Assembly (NCBI GenBank): GCA_030831125.1
Contig: JAURLQ010000105.1
Span: 1 to 45,640, forward strand
DNA: 45,640 bases
Reading direction: 5' to 3'
From: Gammaproteobacteria bacterium
GTDB taxonomy: Bacteria > Pseudomonadota > Gammaproteobacteria > Pseudomonadales > Pseudohongiellaceae
Positions 8,067 through 16,088 of this stretch are shown one piece after another. The translations under genes were made by a program, and so were the position numbers. The notes under the pieces were generated by a model. It ran no database searches, was not told the origin of the DNA, and saw only the letters and a list, made by a program, of their open reading frames with translations. Numbering within the stretch: position 1 is the stretch's first letter; the number at the start of each line of letters is the position of its first letter.

Positions 8067-9236
8067 TCAGACATTCCAGCGCTGTTTTGACGGGGAATAA
8101 CTGTCTACACCCTGCAACAGGGAAGTAATCAGCGCAGTTTCCTGCTCACTCAGTTCCGGTCGCCAGATGTCGAACAACAGCACCACCCGGGTCTGGTCAC
8201 TGTTGTTCCAGGCTTCATGGTTGATAGTGTCATCAAATACAAAAGCCTTGCCAGGTTCCCAGGCCCGGGTGTCGTTTCCAACCCTGAATCCGCACTCTGG
8301 TGGCACCAGCAAAGGAAGGTGACAAATCAGCCTTGTATTGATGAACCCGGTATGAGGAGCAATTTTCGCCCCGGGATGCAATACCGAAAACAGGATGTTG
8401 GGCCCCCTGTCCGGCACGGCGAACAAGGGAACCTTGTCAAGTGCAGCCATGGTCTTCGGGCACCTGGCAATATTCTCTGCCTGTGGCTGGCCATCCCTGT
8501 ACAGGAAAAATGCTTTCCAGCCCTGGTTGGCATTGACCTTCTTTACATCGTTGCCGGCCACTCTTGCATCACTCTGCAAATAGGGCACGAAATCCTGTTG
8601 TTGTTCCATGGCAGCAACCAGTTCAGCGGCAATATCGGGCGTGGCCGATTCAAGTGCAGCAAGCCATGAAAAAGACTGTCGTTCAAAAAACTGGATGGGG
8701 GGCAGTTCAGGATAAAAAAAGGCCCGTGGACGCGGATGGTATACCTGCTTTTTACCGGTCAACAGTGCCAGGGCATGTGTAAATCTTGCAGGCGCAGTAT
8801 CAGGGTTGTATCCCGCCTGTTCCAGATAACTGTCCAGATGCCCGTATAGCGCAACATTCACTTTTTCCAGCGCCTCCCGGGCATGGTCTGAGAGGCGTTT
8901 CAATTCACTGTTGCCGGGGGACTGCTCTGCCATCCTGGTCACATAGCTGTAGAACCCTGCAGCTGCAGGCAGGTCATTTTGCGCGGCAAGCAGATCTGCC
9001 TTCATGATGAGCGCATTGGGATTTCCCGGTTCCATGGTCAATACCTTGTCCAATGCCCTGGTCATGGCTGCGACGTCGTGCAGGATCCTGCAGGCTATGG
9101 CAAGCGTAAGCTAGTGCGATGGAGAACCGGCAACCCCGGCCAGGTAGTTTTCCAGCGTACGACGTGCACTGCCGGCATCACCGGCATGTATGGCCTTGAG
9201 TGCAGTATCAAGCACGGCTTCTGCATTTTCAGACAT
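8067..9236 (-). pseudogene. AspH-type aspartyl/asparaginyl beta-hydroxylase with an in-frame amber codon
   Basis: From ATG 9236 the frame reads MSENAEAVLDTALKAIHAGD for 41 codons, meets TAG at 9113-9111, and continues in the same frame through LTLAIACRILHDVAA into the long open part that begins with an internal ATG at 9065. The joined product would be about 388 residues: N-terminal TPR-like helices, then a C-terminal AspH domain (PF05118) with PHTGFINTRLICHLPL, CGFRVGN and FDDTINHEAWN, the two His being the expected iron ligands. The family hydroxylates Asp or Asn using 2-oxoglutarate. The stop falls inside the TPR region, so a 332-residue protein from the internal ATG could keep the whole catalytic domain. 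The gene starts 22 bases after the DUF885 stop, in one operon. It may be a nonsense mutant, a shortened functional gene, or a sequence error (TGG or CAG to TAG). Confidence 0.75.
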
Positions 9237-9258
9237 GGATTTTTCCACTGTAAACTGC

Positions 9259-11085
9259 CTATCCTGCCGTAGCTGAAGCAATATAGTCATCCACTATACT
9301 TTCGAGCAGTGTCAGCGGAACAAGACCTGCATTGAGCACAACATTGTGGAATTCCCTGATGGAGAAATCTTCTCCCAGCGCTTCCCTGGACTTCTCGCGC
9401 AGTTCAACAATTTTCAGTTGTCCTATCATGTAGGAGCAGGCCTGACCGGGACGCACTGTATAGCGGTCCACTTCACTCGGCGGTATCCCGTAATCAATAG
9501 CCTGTTGCCGGGTCCAGCCCATGGCATGAAGACCGGTATCAACAACAAGACGACGTGCCCTGAACAGCATTGAGTCCAGATACCCCAGGCGGCCTTCTAT
9601 GTCATCTTCATACCAGCCCGATTCTGCTGCTAGTCTTTCAGCATAGAGCGCCCAACCCTCGGTGATAGCGGAAATACCGCCAAAGGCCCTTATCTGCATG
9701 AATTTCGGTTGTTCGGTATTTTCTGTATTGAGCGCTATCTGGAAATGATGACCGGGTACGGTTTCGTGATACACCAATGAGCGTTTGTCGTAGCTCATGA
9801 GCTCGTTTTCCCGCAGAGGAAACTGGAAAACGCCGGGGCGTGACCCGTCAAGTGGTGGTGACGTGTAGGAAGCAGCAGCCGTTTCCCAGCGAAACTCAGG
9901 GTAAGGCTGAGCCCTGACGGGTGTTTGAGGCATGTTGTCAAATAGCAGGGCCGAGCGTTGCAGGGCATCATCAAGCCATCCCTGGATATCGGCTGTCATT
10001 GCAGCATGACCGGCTTCATCATTCGTGTATGCAGTACGTGCATACAACTGGCCTACCCTTTCAAGAATGCTTCCCTCGCTCATGCCCAGTTCCCGGAAAA
10101 GCATATCCATTTCGGCTTCAATGCGGGCCACTTCACGCAAGCCTGTTTCATGGATGTCCGCCGGTGTCATGTCGGTTGTCGTGTAATACCTCAGCAGTTG
10201 CTGATAGATTTGCGCACCTTGCGGAAATCGCCACAACCCGGCATCCGGAGTGCTCAGTGGCAGCTGTCTTTCCAGTTCATCTATTGCGGCCTGCCAGGCA
10301 GGATAGACTTCCGAGGCTACAATTTCTTCTGCCTGACTGATCAGGGATGCACGCAGTTCCGCATCCAGGCCTTCAATATTTGCGGATTTTTCAGCCAGCG
10401 TGGTTACCAGCGGATTTGCAGATGGTGCCGGATCAATGAACTTCTGCATCTGGGCCATTGTGGTATGCAGAATATAGTCCGGCACCACACTCCCCCGTTC
10501 TGCCCTGGCAGCCGATTCTTGCGTTGCCTCTGCAATACGGTCATTAACCTGTTCAAGACGGGCAATATAGTTCCTGGCATCCTGCACCGAGGTCAGAGGA
10601 TGGACAACAGTCAGGGCATTGGGCACCGAAACATTGGCGCCATCCATTTGCTGCAGGGGATAGAAAACCTGATCGAGCCAGGATTCCAGTTCCAGGGTGG
10701 TTTCGAACATCCATCTCATGACATCTGCAGCACGCTGTTGAGTTGTAGTGGCCAGCGTGAAATCCAGTGTGTCCAGCATTTCAAGACCTTCCCTGGCAAG
10801 GGCGTTCCGTGCCAGTTCGTATTCGCGGGTCTGGGGTGTAAGTTGCCTGCTCAATTCAGCCTGTTTTTCACCGGTGAAATAGCCGGTGGCTACAGCCTGG
10901 TTGGGGTTGCCTTCAACCCAGCGGGCAGTAAATTCCTCAAAAAACAGATCAATTTCTGCCTGCGCCCGGGCGGGCGTTGGCGCAGTATCCGCAGCATCGC
11001 CCAGCGTAGTTGAAACGGCATTTTCATTACTACAGGCGACCAACAGCAAAAGCGGAAACAACAGCATCATGTTGAGAGTGCGCAT
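9259..11085 (-). CDS. DUF885-family lipoprotein, probable metal-dependent peptidase-like protein
   Basis: The 608-residue protein begins with a lipoprotein signal ending in LLVAC (Cys18), so it should be membrane-anchored in the periplasm. DUF885 hallmarks are present: YHETVPGHHFQ (a HExxxxH-like metal motif, near residue 450) and EGWALYAERLAAE shortly after. A relation of DUF885 to gluzincin-type peptidases is generally suspected, while substrates are mostly unknown. The ATG at 11085 is chosen because it gives the lipobox and has an AGGAGA site eight bases upstream; the open frame continues to 11274 but overlaps the divergent cupin gene. It is the first gene of the run with AspH and the ankyrin protein. 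Confidence 0.88.
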   Translation of the reverse strand: MRTLNMMLLFPLLLLVACSNENAVSTTLGDAADTAPTPARAQAEIDLFFEEFTARWVEGNPNQAVATGYFTGEKQAELSRQLTPQTREYELARNALAREGLEMLDTLDFTLATTTQQRAADVMRWMFETTLELESWLDQVFYPLQQMDGANVSVPNALTVVHPLTSVQDARNYIARLEQVNDRIAEATQESAARAERGSVVPDYILHTTMAQMQKFIDPAPSANPLVTTLAEKSANIEGLDAELRASLISQAEEIVASEVYPAWQAAIDELERQLPLSTPDAGLWRFPQGAQIYQQLLRYYTTTDMTPADIHETGLREVARIEAEMDMLFRELGMSEGSILERVGQLYARTAYTNDEAGHAAMTADIQGWLDDALQRSALLFDNMPQTPVRAQPYPEFRWETAAASYTSPPLDGSRPGVFQFPLRENELMSYDKRSLVYHETVPGHHFQIALNTENTEQPKFMQIRAFGGISAITEGWALYAERLAAESGWYEDDIEGRLGYLDSMLFRARRLVVDTGLHAMGWTRQQAIDYGIPPSEVDRYTVRPGQACSYMIGQLKIVELREKSREALGEDFSIREFHNVVLNAGLVPLTLLESIVDDYIASATAG

Positions 11086-11234
11086 GATTTCTCCTGGACA
11101 GGTTGCAGTCCTCCTTTCCCGGATCCAAAGATAGCAGATGCCGGGACTGGCTGGACAGCAATGAGTCCATTGATGTCTGCCTGCGCCAGGGTTAGGCTTG
11201 GAGCAGGTACCAACTTCCCAGGGAGACCACAATA

Positions 11235-11690
11235 ATGAAAAATTCACATACAGTTCTGCCAATACTGCTTTCAATGCCGCTTGTTTGCGCTGGCAACACA
11301 GCCACTGCAGCAGACAGTTCCTCTCCAGCCCGGCTCGATCCTGACAAGATGGCCGGAATCGGACTTACCGCGATTCCACCGGATGCCTACATCGACATTC
11401 TGGAAGCCGGGGAACTGAACATGCGAGTAGCTTCCCTTTTTGAAGGGAAAGAACTGAGTGTGAGTATTTTTGAATCAACACCTGCCCGAACCAATCACCG
11501 CACACGCCCCACCGATGTGGACGAATTCGTCTATGTGCTGAGTGGCAAACTGATCCTTACAGAACCGAATGGCACGGTAAGTGAATTCACGCCCGGGCAG
11601 GCACTGGTGCTGCCTGTGGGTTATACCGGCACCTGGGAAATGCAGGGCAACTACAGGGAACTGGTAGTACTGATGCAGAAAAATCCCTGA
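11235..11690 (+). CDS. Exported cupin-domain protein
   Basis: The 151-residue product has a signal peptide (about residues 1-25, ending ATAA) and one small beta-barrel cupin domain. Cupin motif 1 is reduced (TNHRTRPTDVDEFVYVLSGKL), and motif 2 is FTPGQALVLPVGYTGTWEM. This resembles the (S)-ureidoglycine aminohydrolase/EutQ-like cupin_3 group, in which the domain often binds a metal or small ligand. A periplasmic sugar- or ligand-binding or isomerase role is possible but not shown. The stop is followed in the same reading frame by the SDR sequence, without any intervening ATG, GTG or TTG (see the SDR entry). Confidence 0.8.
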   Translation: MKNSHTVLPILLSMPLVCAGNTATAADSSSPARLDPDKMAGIGLTAIPPDAYIDILEAGELNMRVASLFEGKELSVSIFESTPARTNHRTRPTDVDEFVYVLSGKLILTEPNGTVSEFTPGQALVLPVGYTGTWEMQGNYRELVVLMQKNP

Positions 11691-11709
11691 ATCATCAAGA
11701 CTGCAAGCC

Positions 11710-11723
11710 GGAGAATCACTATC
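11710..11723 (+). promoter_or_regulatory. Ribosome binding site before a non-standard start codon
   Basis: GGAGA (11710-11714) stands six bases before ATC (11721-11723), exactly where an ATG would be expected for the SDR gene. The spacing and the conserved N-terminus that follows argue that this was or is the initiation site. ATC is a very poor start codon in bacteria. Confidence 0.55.
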
Positions 11724-12593
11724 AGGGACTTTACTGACAAAACCGTTTTCATTACTGGTGGTGCCGGAGGCATAGGTCTTGGCATGGCCAGGGCCTTTGC
11801 CGAACGTGGCGCCAACATTGCACTGGTTGATCTGGACAGCAAGAGACTGGAGCAGGCTACTGAAGTGCTGCAACTGGACGAATCACGAGTGTTGACCTGT
11901 TGTGCCGACACTACGGATTTCGCATCGCTGGAATCGTCAGCAGCACTGACAACCGGAAAATTCGGTGGCATCAATGTGGTCTGTGCCAATGCCGGAGTGA
12001 CCGGCTTTCTGGGGCCGCTCGAACAGGGCACCAATGAAGACTGGAACTGGATTGTTGACGTGAACATCAAAGGCACAGTGAACACCATTCAGGCTACCCT
12101 GCCCTCCCTGATGAAGAATGCAGGGGATGGCCATGTGGTATTGACTGCCTCGATCAGCGGATTGCGCGTCCACAAACCCGGTCGTGGTCAGGGGATGTAT
12201 AACACCACCAAATTTGCTGTAGTCGGATTTGGCGAGGCGCTGAGCCTGGATCTTGAACCTTACGGAATAGGTGTATCAATTCTTTGTCCGGGAGTGGTAA
12301 AAACCGATTTTTCCAATGCAGGGAAATACAGGCAGGAAAAATTTGGCGGCCCACACAAGGAAAGCCGGGATGATTTCGTGTTGGCCAAAGCATCAGCCTC
12401 AGGCACTGATCCATTGGTCTTCGGGCGCTGGGTCATCCGGGCCATTGAGCTCAACCAGCTCATTGTAGTAACCCATCCCGATGATCGTGATCAGGTCGCC
12501 GCGCGCCATCAGCGTATCATGCAGGCATTTGATGACAGCGCAAAACTGGAATCTGGACCCGACATGCTCCAGGGAAGTGGCACCGGCAGCTGA
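11721..12593 (+). CDS. Short-chain dehydrogenase/reductase lacking a normal start codon
   Basis: The product is a classical SDR of about 290 residues: RDFTDKTVFITGGAGGIGLG at the N-terminus (NAD(P)-binding TGxxxGxG at about 12-19), NAG near 92, Ser in LTASISG, and the catalytic YNTTK. The first ATG of the frame is at 11784, which would remove the whole nucleotide-binding motif. Between the cupin stop (11688-11690, same frame) and 11784 there is no ATG, GTG or TTG. The natural start is ATC at 11721, which has a well-spaced GGAGA. So the gene either uses ATC, is expressed by readthrough of the cupin TGA, has lost its start by mutation (ATG to ATC), or the base is wrong. The substrate is unknown; the C-terminal part is typical of oxidoreductases acting on alcohols or steroids. 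Confidence 0.75.
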   Translation: MRDFTDKTVFITGGAGGIGLGMARAFAERGANIALVDLDSKRLEQATEVLQLDESRVLTCCADTTDFASLESSAALTTGKFGGINVVCANAGVTGFLGPLEQGTNEDWNWIVDVNIKGTVNTIQATLPSLMKNAGDGHVVLTASISGLRVHKPGRGQGMYNTTKFAVVGFGEALSLDLEPYGIGVSILCPGVVKTDFSNAGKYRQEKFGGPHKESRDDFVLAKASASGTDPLVFGRWVIRAIELNQLIVVTHPDDRDQVAARHQRIMQAFDDSAKLESGPDMLQGSGTGS

Positions 12594-12761
12594 AATTTCT
12601 TCCCCCCGAAAACGCTGCGGCCTTCTTTTTTCCATTTCACAAACACAGAATCATTCCTGATCTTTGTTTACTACAGAAATTTCCGCTCCGGTACTTGACC
12701 ATGATCAAGAGCTCCCGGGCATGAACTGTTAAAAAGGGACAGCAAAGACAAAAAGATACCC

Positions 12762-13694
12762 ATGATGGCAAAAATCACTCACCTCAAAGGATGCTGGTCA
12801 CCAGCATCATTGCATATCCTTCTGGTCCTGATACTCAGTCTGGCGCCCTTGTCCGCCTTTGCTCTTACAGAGCAGGAAATTTCCGATCTGAAATTCATGC
12901 GGGAAGAGGAAAAGATGGCTTATGATCTTTACTCAAGACTTCATGATATGTGGGACAATTCAATATTTTCTTCCATTGCCATATCTGAATCACGCCATAC
13001 CCAGTCGGTGCTGAACCTGCTCAATCAGTTCGGGATAGCAGATCCTGCAGCAGGCCGGCCTGCTGGTGAATATTCCAGCGATACGATCCAGGCGCTGTAT
13101 GACCAGTTACTGGCAGCGGGATCAGTGTCGGAACTTGCCGCACTGCAGGTAGGCATTACTGTTGAGGAAACGGACATAGATGATCTTGATGAGGCGATGG
13201 TAAATACCACCAATGCCGCCATCCTTCGGGTATACAGCAATCTGCGCAAAGGATCACTGAATCATCTTTCGTCATTTTCAAATCAGCTGGAAGCACTGGG
13301 CGGAACGGGCACAGCAAGTGGGCTTCATCCGGGCGTCTCGATATATGAACCGATAAGTCAGACCCTGTACATCCCTGCCATCAATGTGACAGGTACCAGC
13401 GGGAATACTGAAGTTTATGATGCCCTGTTGAGAATGGTGGAAACGTTACCCCAAACGCTGCAACTGGTCAGTGCCAGCCTTGTTGACAAAGCTCCCAGCG
13501 ACATTCATGCAAGCTACAATGTTGCAGAAAGAATCGTATATATACCTGTACTGGCCGTAGGCAGTCTTAACTATGCCTCGCTGGAGCAGAACACCTGGAT
13601 TGTGGAACTTCAATTCATGCCTTTACTGTCGGATTCACAGGGTCAGGTCTTTACTGTCAAATCCCTGACCCTGATTACCGAAAGCGGCCCCTGA
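12762..13694 (+). CDS. Exported DUF2202 (ferritin-like) protein with two beta repeats
   Basis: The 310-residue protein has a signal peptide (cleavage near residue 35, SAFA) and a DUF2202 four-helix domain. The latter shows REEEKMAYDLYSRL (about 47-60) and SESRHTQSV (about 75-83), whose Glu and His residues fit a ferritin-like di-metal site. Residues about 190-310 hold two copies of a beta unit, IYEPISQTLYIPAINVTG and SYNVAERIVYIPVLAVGS, as seen in other exported proteobacterial proteins. Function is unknown; metal or peroxide handling in the periplasm is an inference from the fold. A second Met follows the first directly. The gene-free stretch 12594-12761 holds a near-palindrome CTTGACCATGATCAAG (12694-12709), a possible operator. 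It converges with the next gene at a distance of three bases. Confidence 0.85.
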   Translation: MMAKITHLKGCWSPASLHILLVLILSLAPLSAFALTEQEISDLKFMREEEKMAYDLYSRLHDMWDNSIFSSIAISESRHTQSVLNLLNQFGIADPAAGRPAGEYSSDTIQALYDQLLAAGSVSELAALQVGITVEETDIDDLDEAMVNTTNAAILRVYSNLRKGSLNHLSSFSNQLEALGGTGTASGLHPGVSIYEPISQTLYIPAINVTGTSGNTEVYDALLRMVETLPQTLQLVSASLVDKAPSDIHASYNVAERIVYIPVLAVGSLNYASLEQNTWIVELQFMPLLSDSQGQVFTVKSLTLITESGP

Positions 13695-13697
13695 CAA

Positions 13698-14291
13698 CTA
13701 CCAGCCTTCATCCATTGGCAGAGCAGGATTGGCAGTGATATTCACTACTGCACAATGATGATAAGTAAAGCCGCCTTCGCGGAATCCGGGATGCTCTTCC
13801 ATGAACTGTACTACCTGCAGGAAGCAGCCTTCGCAGTCGATATTGGGTACCCGGAATTCGGTTTCAATAGGACCGGTCCGTCGCTCCTGATTCTGCCATA
13901 ACCCATCGACTACAACAGGTGGCAGGGGGTTTGCAGCAATCGGCGCATAGTCAGAGCGAGGGCCGTTCTCCGTATCTTTCATCACCGCTACCGGATCTGC
14001 CGGAAGCCAGTTGATACGTCGGGCCAGCGCCACCCGGTAATGTCCGGGATGATAAATGGTTTCATTGATGGCCAGCCTGCTCATGGCGCCACCCTCAAGA
14101 TCAGTCACGATTCCGGTGCGTGTGCCACCATCGGCCAGAGTACCACCACAGGGCCCCATTTTCTGTGGGTCTCCACGCTCATCCTGTTCTATCCATGATG
14201 CAGGATAGTCCAGAAAAAAATGCGCATATCCGGAAGCTGAGCACAACCCGAGTGCCAACGCCGTTCCAACCTGCAACAGGGATTTTTTCAT
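13698..14291 (-). CDS. Secreted copper-brace protein, LPMO-like (SCE4755-type)
   Basis: The 197-residue precursor starts MKKSLLQVG and has a signal peptide whose predicted cleavage after SGYA leaves His24 as the mature N-terminus (HFFLDYPASW). An N-terminal His is the hallmark of copper-brace proteins, including lytic polysaccharide monooxygenases. GPCGG (46-50), HPGHYRVALA (second His candidates) and the late YHHCAVV, with paired Cys residues, match what I know of the SCE4755 polysaccharide-monooxygenase-like family. The substrate is unknown; the family has not been proven to cut polysaccharide, and copper transport is an alternative. An AGGAGA site five bases before the ATG sets the start. 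It is divergent from the Tat-exported gene at 14525. Confidence 0.78.
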   Translation of the reverse strand: MKKSLLQVGTALALGLCSASGYAHFFLDYPASWIEQDERGDPQKMGPCGGTLADGGTRTGIVTDLEGGAMSRLAINETIYHPGHYRVALARRINWLPADPVAVMKDTENGPRSDYAPIAANPLPPVVVDGLWQNQERRTGPIETEFRVPNIDCEGCFLQVVQFMEEHPGFREGGFTYHHCAVVNITANPALPMDEGW

Positions 14292-14468
14292 GACATTCTC
14301 CTTGTAATAGTGAATATTGGCCTGCGGCCCCATGGCATACAACTTTACGAGAATACAGGGCTGCCGACCACGAATTTTTAGGCAAATTACAATATTCCCT
14401 ACCCGGAGGGACCGGTCTAACCCATGGTAGCCGCAAGGGCACATACAGCAAACGGACCGGACTGCAAC

Positions 14469-14496
14469 TTGAGATATTCCACACTTGTCGCATAAT
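14469..14496 (+). promoter_or_regulatory. Sigma70-type promoter for the Tat-exported protein gene
   Basis: TTGAGA (14469-14474), a 16-base spacer and CATAAT (14491-14496) each match the consensus at 5 of 6 positions. The start of transcription would be about 22 bases before the ATG at 14525, leaving a short leader with the CGGAGGAAAG ribosome binding site (14511-14520). Confidence 0.6.
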
Positions 14497-14524
14497 CAGC
14501 CACAGGTAAACGGAGGAAAGCAAT

Positions 14525-15178
14525 ATGAAACACCGATTCAACAGACGCCAACTGCTTGGTAACGCCGCGATGGCTGCCACCGCTTTCTCCCTGCCAGGCT
14601 CTCTGCTGGCCCAGCAATCCGATGGGCCTCAATTTCGCCGGGTACCTGTGCAATACATCGCAGCACTTGCCGCTGATGAAGCACAAAGTGGCAACAATGC
14701 AGATCAATGGGGGCTCTGGCAACTTGATCCCGGTCCCCGTGGTGTGCAGCTTGATGCATATGGCCAATTGCAGTCGAATGAGGGAAAAGCGCCAGCCGGT
14801 TGGCAATTCGATGACAACGACTGGTGGCTGGAAGAACATGGCCTGATCATGGAGGCGCCACAATTCCCGATGCCGCCAGGACATTATCTGGTTACTGGCG
14901 GTCGGGAAAAGGCTGCCAACCTGACAGTCCAGCGACCAGACAGCGCCGGCCGTCAATTATGGACACTGGATAGCGACGCCAACATTTACGATGTTACTCA
15001 TTTACGTTGCCGGTCAGGACGTTACACCCCTGTTGCCGGCTCGTCCTGCAGCCCTGCCCGCGCAAGGCAGCAGGATTTTCCGGTAACCCCTGGTGCCGCC
15101 ATGCCGGATGTCCCCGGATGCCAACGCGTGGACTATGCAGTGCTTATTGTGTATGCAATAGCTGATTTGCAAGGTTGA
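14525..15178 (+). CDS. Tat-exported protein of unknown function
   Basis: The 217-residue product opens with a twin-arginine signal (NRRQLLGNAAMAATAFSLPG; RRxxLx motif at residues 7-12) ending near LLAQ. The mature part is rich in Trp and Gly, with WGLWQLDPGPRG (about 62-73), a GHYLVTGGRE stretch and three Cys residues near the C-terminus that may pair or bind metal. Tat export implies folding, and possibly cofactor loading, before export. I do not recognise the family. The gene is divergent from the copper-brace protein and the two may share regulation, but their cooperation is only inferred from position. A strong ribosome binding site fixes the start. Confidence 0.75.
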   Translation: MKHRFNRRQLLGNAAMAATAFSLPGSLLAQQSDGPQFRRVPVQYIAALAADEAQSGNNADQWGLWQLDPGPRGVQLDAYGQLQSNEGKAPAGWQFDDNDWWLEEHGLIMEAPQFPMPPGHYLVTGGREKAANLTVQRPDSAGRQLWTLDSDANIYDVTHLRCRSGRYTPVAGSSCSPARARQQDFPVTPGAAMPDVPGCQRVDYAVLIVYAIADLQG

Positions 15179-15285
15179 GCTCACAAATTCTGTGATGAAC
15201 AGTCGGATTAATGCCGGTTGTATGGGCATGCTGAGAGTCACTGCGGTTCAAGAGAAGGCCCCTGTCACAGACCCAAGGCAATGCT

Positions 15286-15591
15286 TTACTTCGAAATAAT
15301 TATCCGCACTAACTCAAGATTGTAATGCAGGCGACCATCAAGCCCTGTATAGCCGAAATAAATACGATGATCACCTGGTGCCAGATTGCTGTTCGCATGG
15401 ATTTCCACCTGGAATTTTTCGGTGATGGTAACGCGCTCAACTGCTGATACGAGGCTTGAAATTTTACCGTCTATCCGGTTTACGAATTCCCCCTCTGCAT
15501 TTTTCATGTAGAAAATGCCATCGGTGACATACAGCGCTTTGCAGCAGCTGTTAGAATTACTGAATTGACAGATTATCGGGCACAGGCACAC
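15286..15591 (-). pseudogene. Probable C-terminal remnant of a larger exported protein
   Basis: The 101-codon frame contains a convincing stretch, KALYVTDGIFYMKNAEGEF followed by EIHANSNLAPGDHRIYFGYTG and DGRLHYN, which reads like the last beta-rich domain of a longer surface protein. The first 17 codons are low in character (MCLCPIICQFSNSNSCC), there is no signal peptide and no clear ribosome binding site, and the divergent gene starts only four bases away. It is best seen as a leftover of a truncated gene. A small functional gene from the internal Met (about 15507) cannot be ruled out. Confidence 0.35.
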
Positions 15592-15594
15592 TTA

Positions 15595-15981
15595 ATGCAT
15601 CGTTTACATTACTTTGGAATTTACCTGCTGCTGGGGGCTTCACTGCTCATGGCAGCTGAAAACCCGTTGACCCTCCTGCCAGGCACTTACACAGGAGAAG
15701 TGTATAACGGCAGCGATATGGATCCGGTTGTCACCAGATTCGAACTCCAGCCATCGGGGCGGCTTACCGGCTCCTATCGTGTGGATGAAGAAAATGGAGC
15801 CTATGAGGGTACGCTCTCGAATATCCTGTTTGAAGATGCCCATACAGTAAGCATGGAGTGGACAGACAAATTCGGTGAAGGTTTTGCTGTTATGGAATTT
15901 TCCCGCGATTTCAGCACTTTTGTCGGTGAATGGACCAACAAGGATGGTGATAACCCGCTACCATGGCGAGGCAGCAAATAG
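15595..15981 (+). CDS. Small exported beta-rich protein of unknown function
   Basis: The 128-residue product has a signal peptide (MHRLHYFGIYLLLGASLLMA, cleavage before AENPL) and a mature part made of alternating beta-prone stretches: PGTYTGEVYNG, RFELQPSGRLTGSYRV, AHTVSMEWTDKFGEG and FVGEWTNKDG. The G-x-W/Y pattern suggests a small lipocalin- or META-like barrel, but this is a guess. The ATG at 15595 is chosen because it starts the signal peptide; an in-frame start ten codons upstream also exists. No clear ribosome binding site is visible. Confidence 0.6.
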   Translation: MHRLHYFGIYLLLGASLLMAAENPLTLLPGTYTGEVYNGSDMDPVVTRFELQPSGRLTGSYRVDEENGAYEGTLSNILFEDAHTVSMEWTDKFGEGFAVMEFSRDFSTFVGEWTNKDGDNPLPWRGSK

Positions 15982-16088
15982 CACAGGGTAAACAGGTCAC
16001 CGGGAGAGCAAGTTGCTTCCTTCATCAATTCCGGTACTGAAAATCCACTCTGTACAATGCCCCTTGCATTGGCAGATAGCAGACAGAC

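Noticed and set aside
9958-11013. Long plus-strand open frame of about 350 codons
   Set aside because: It is antisense to the well-supported DUF885 gene, has no family character and a Cys/His-rich composition typical of a shadow frame.
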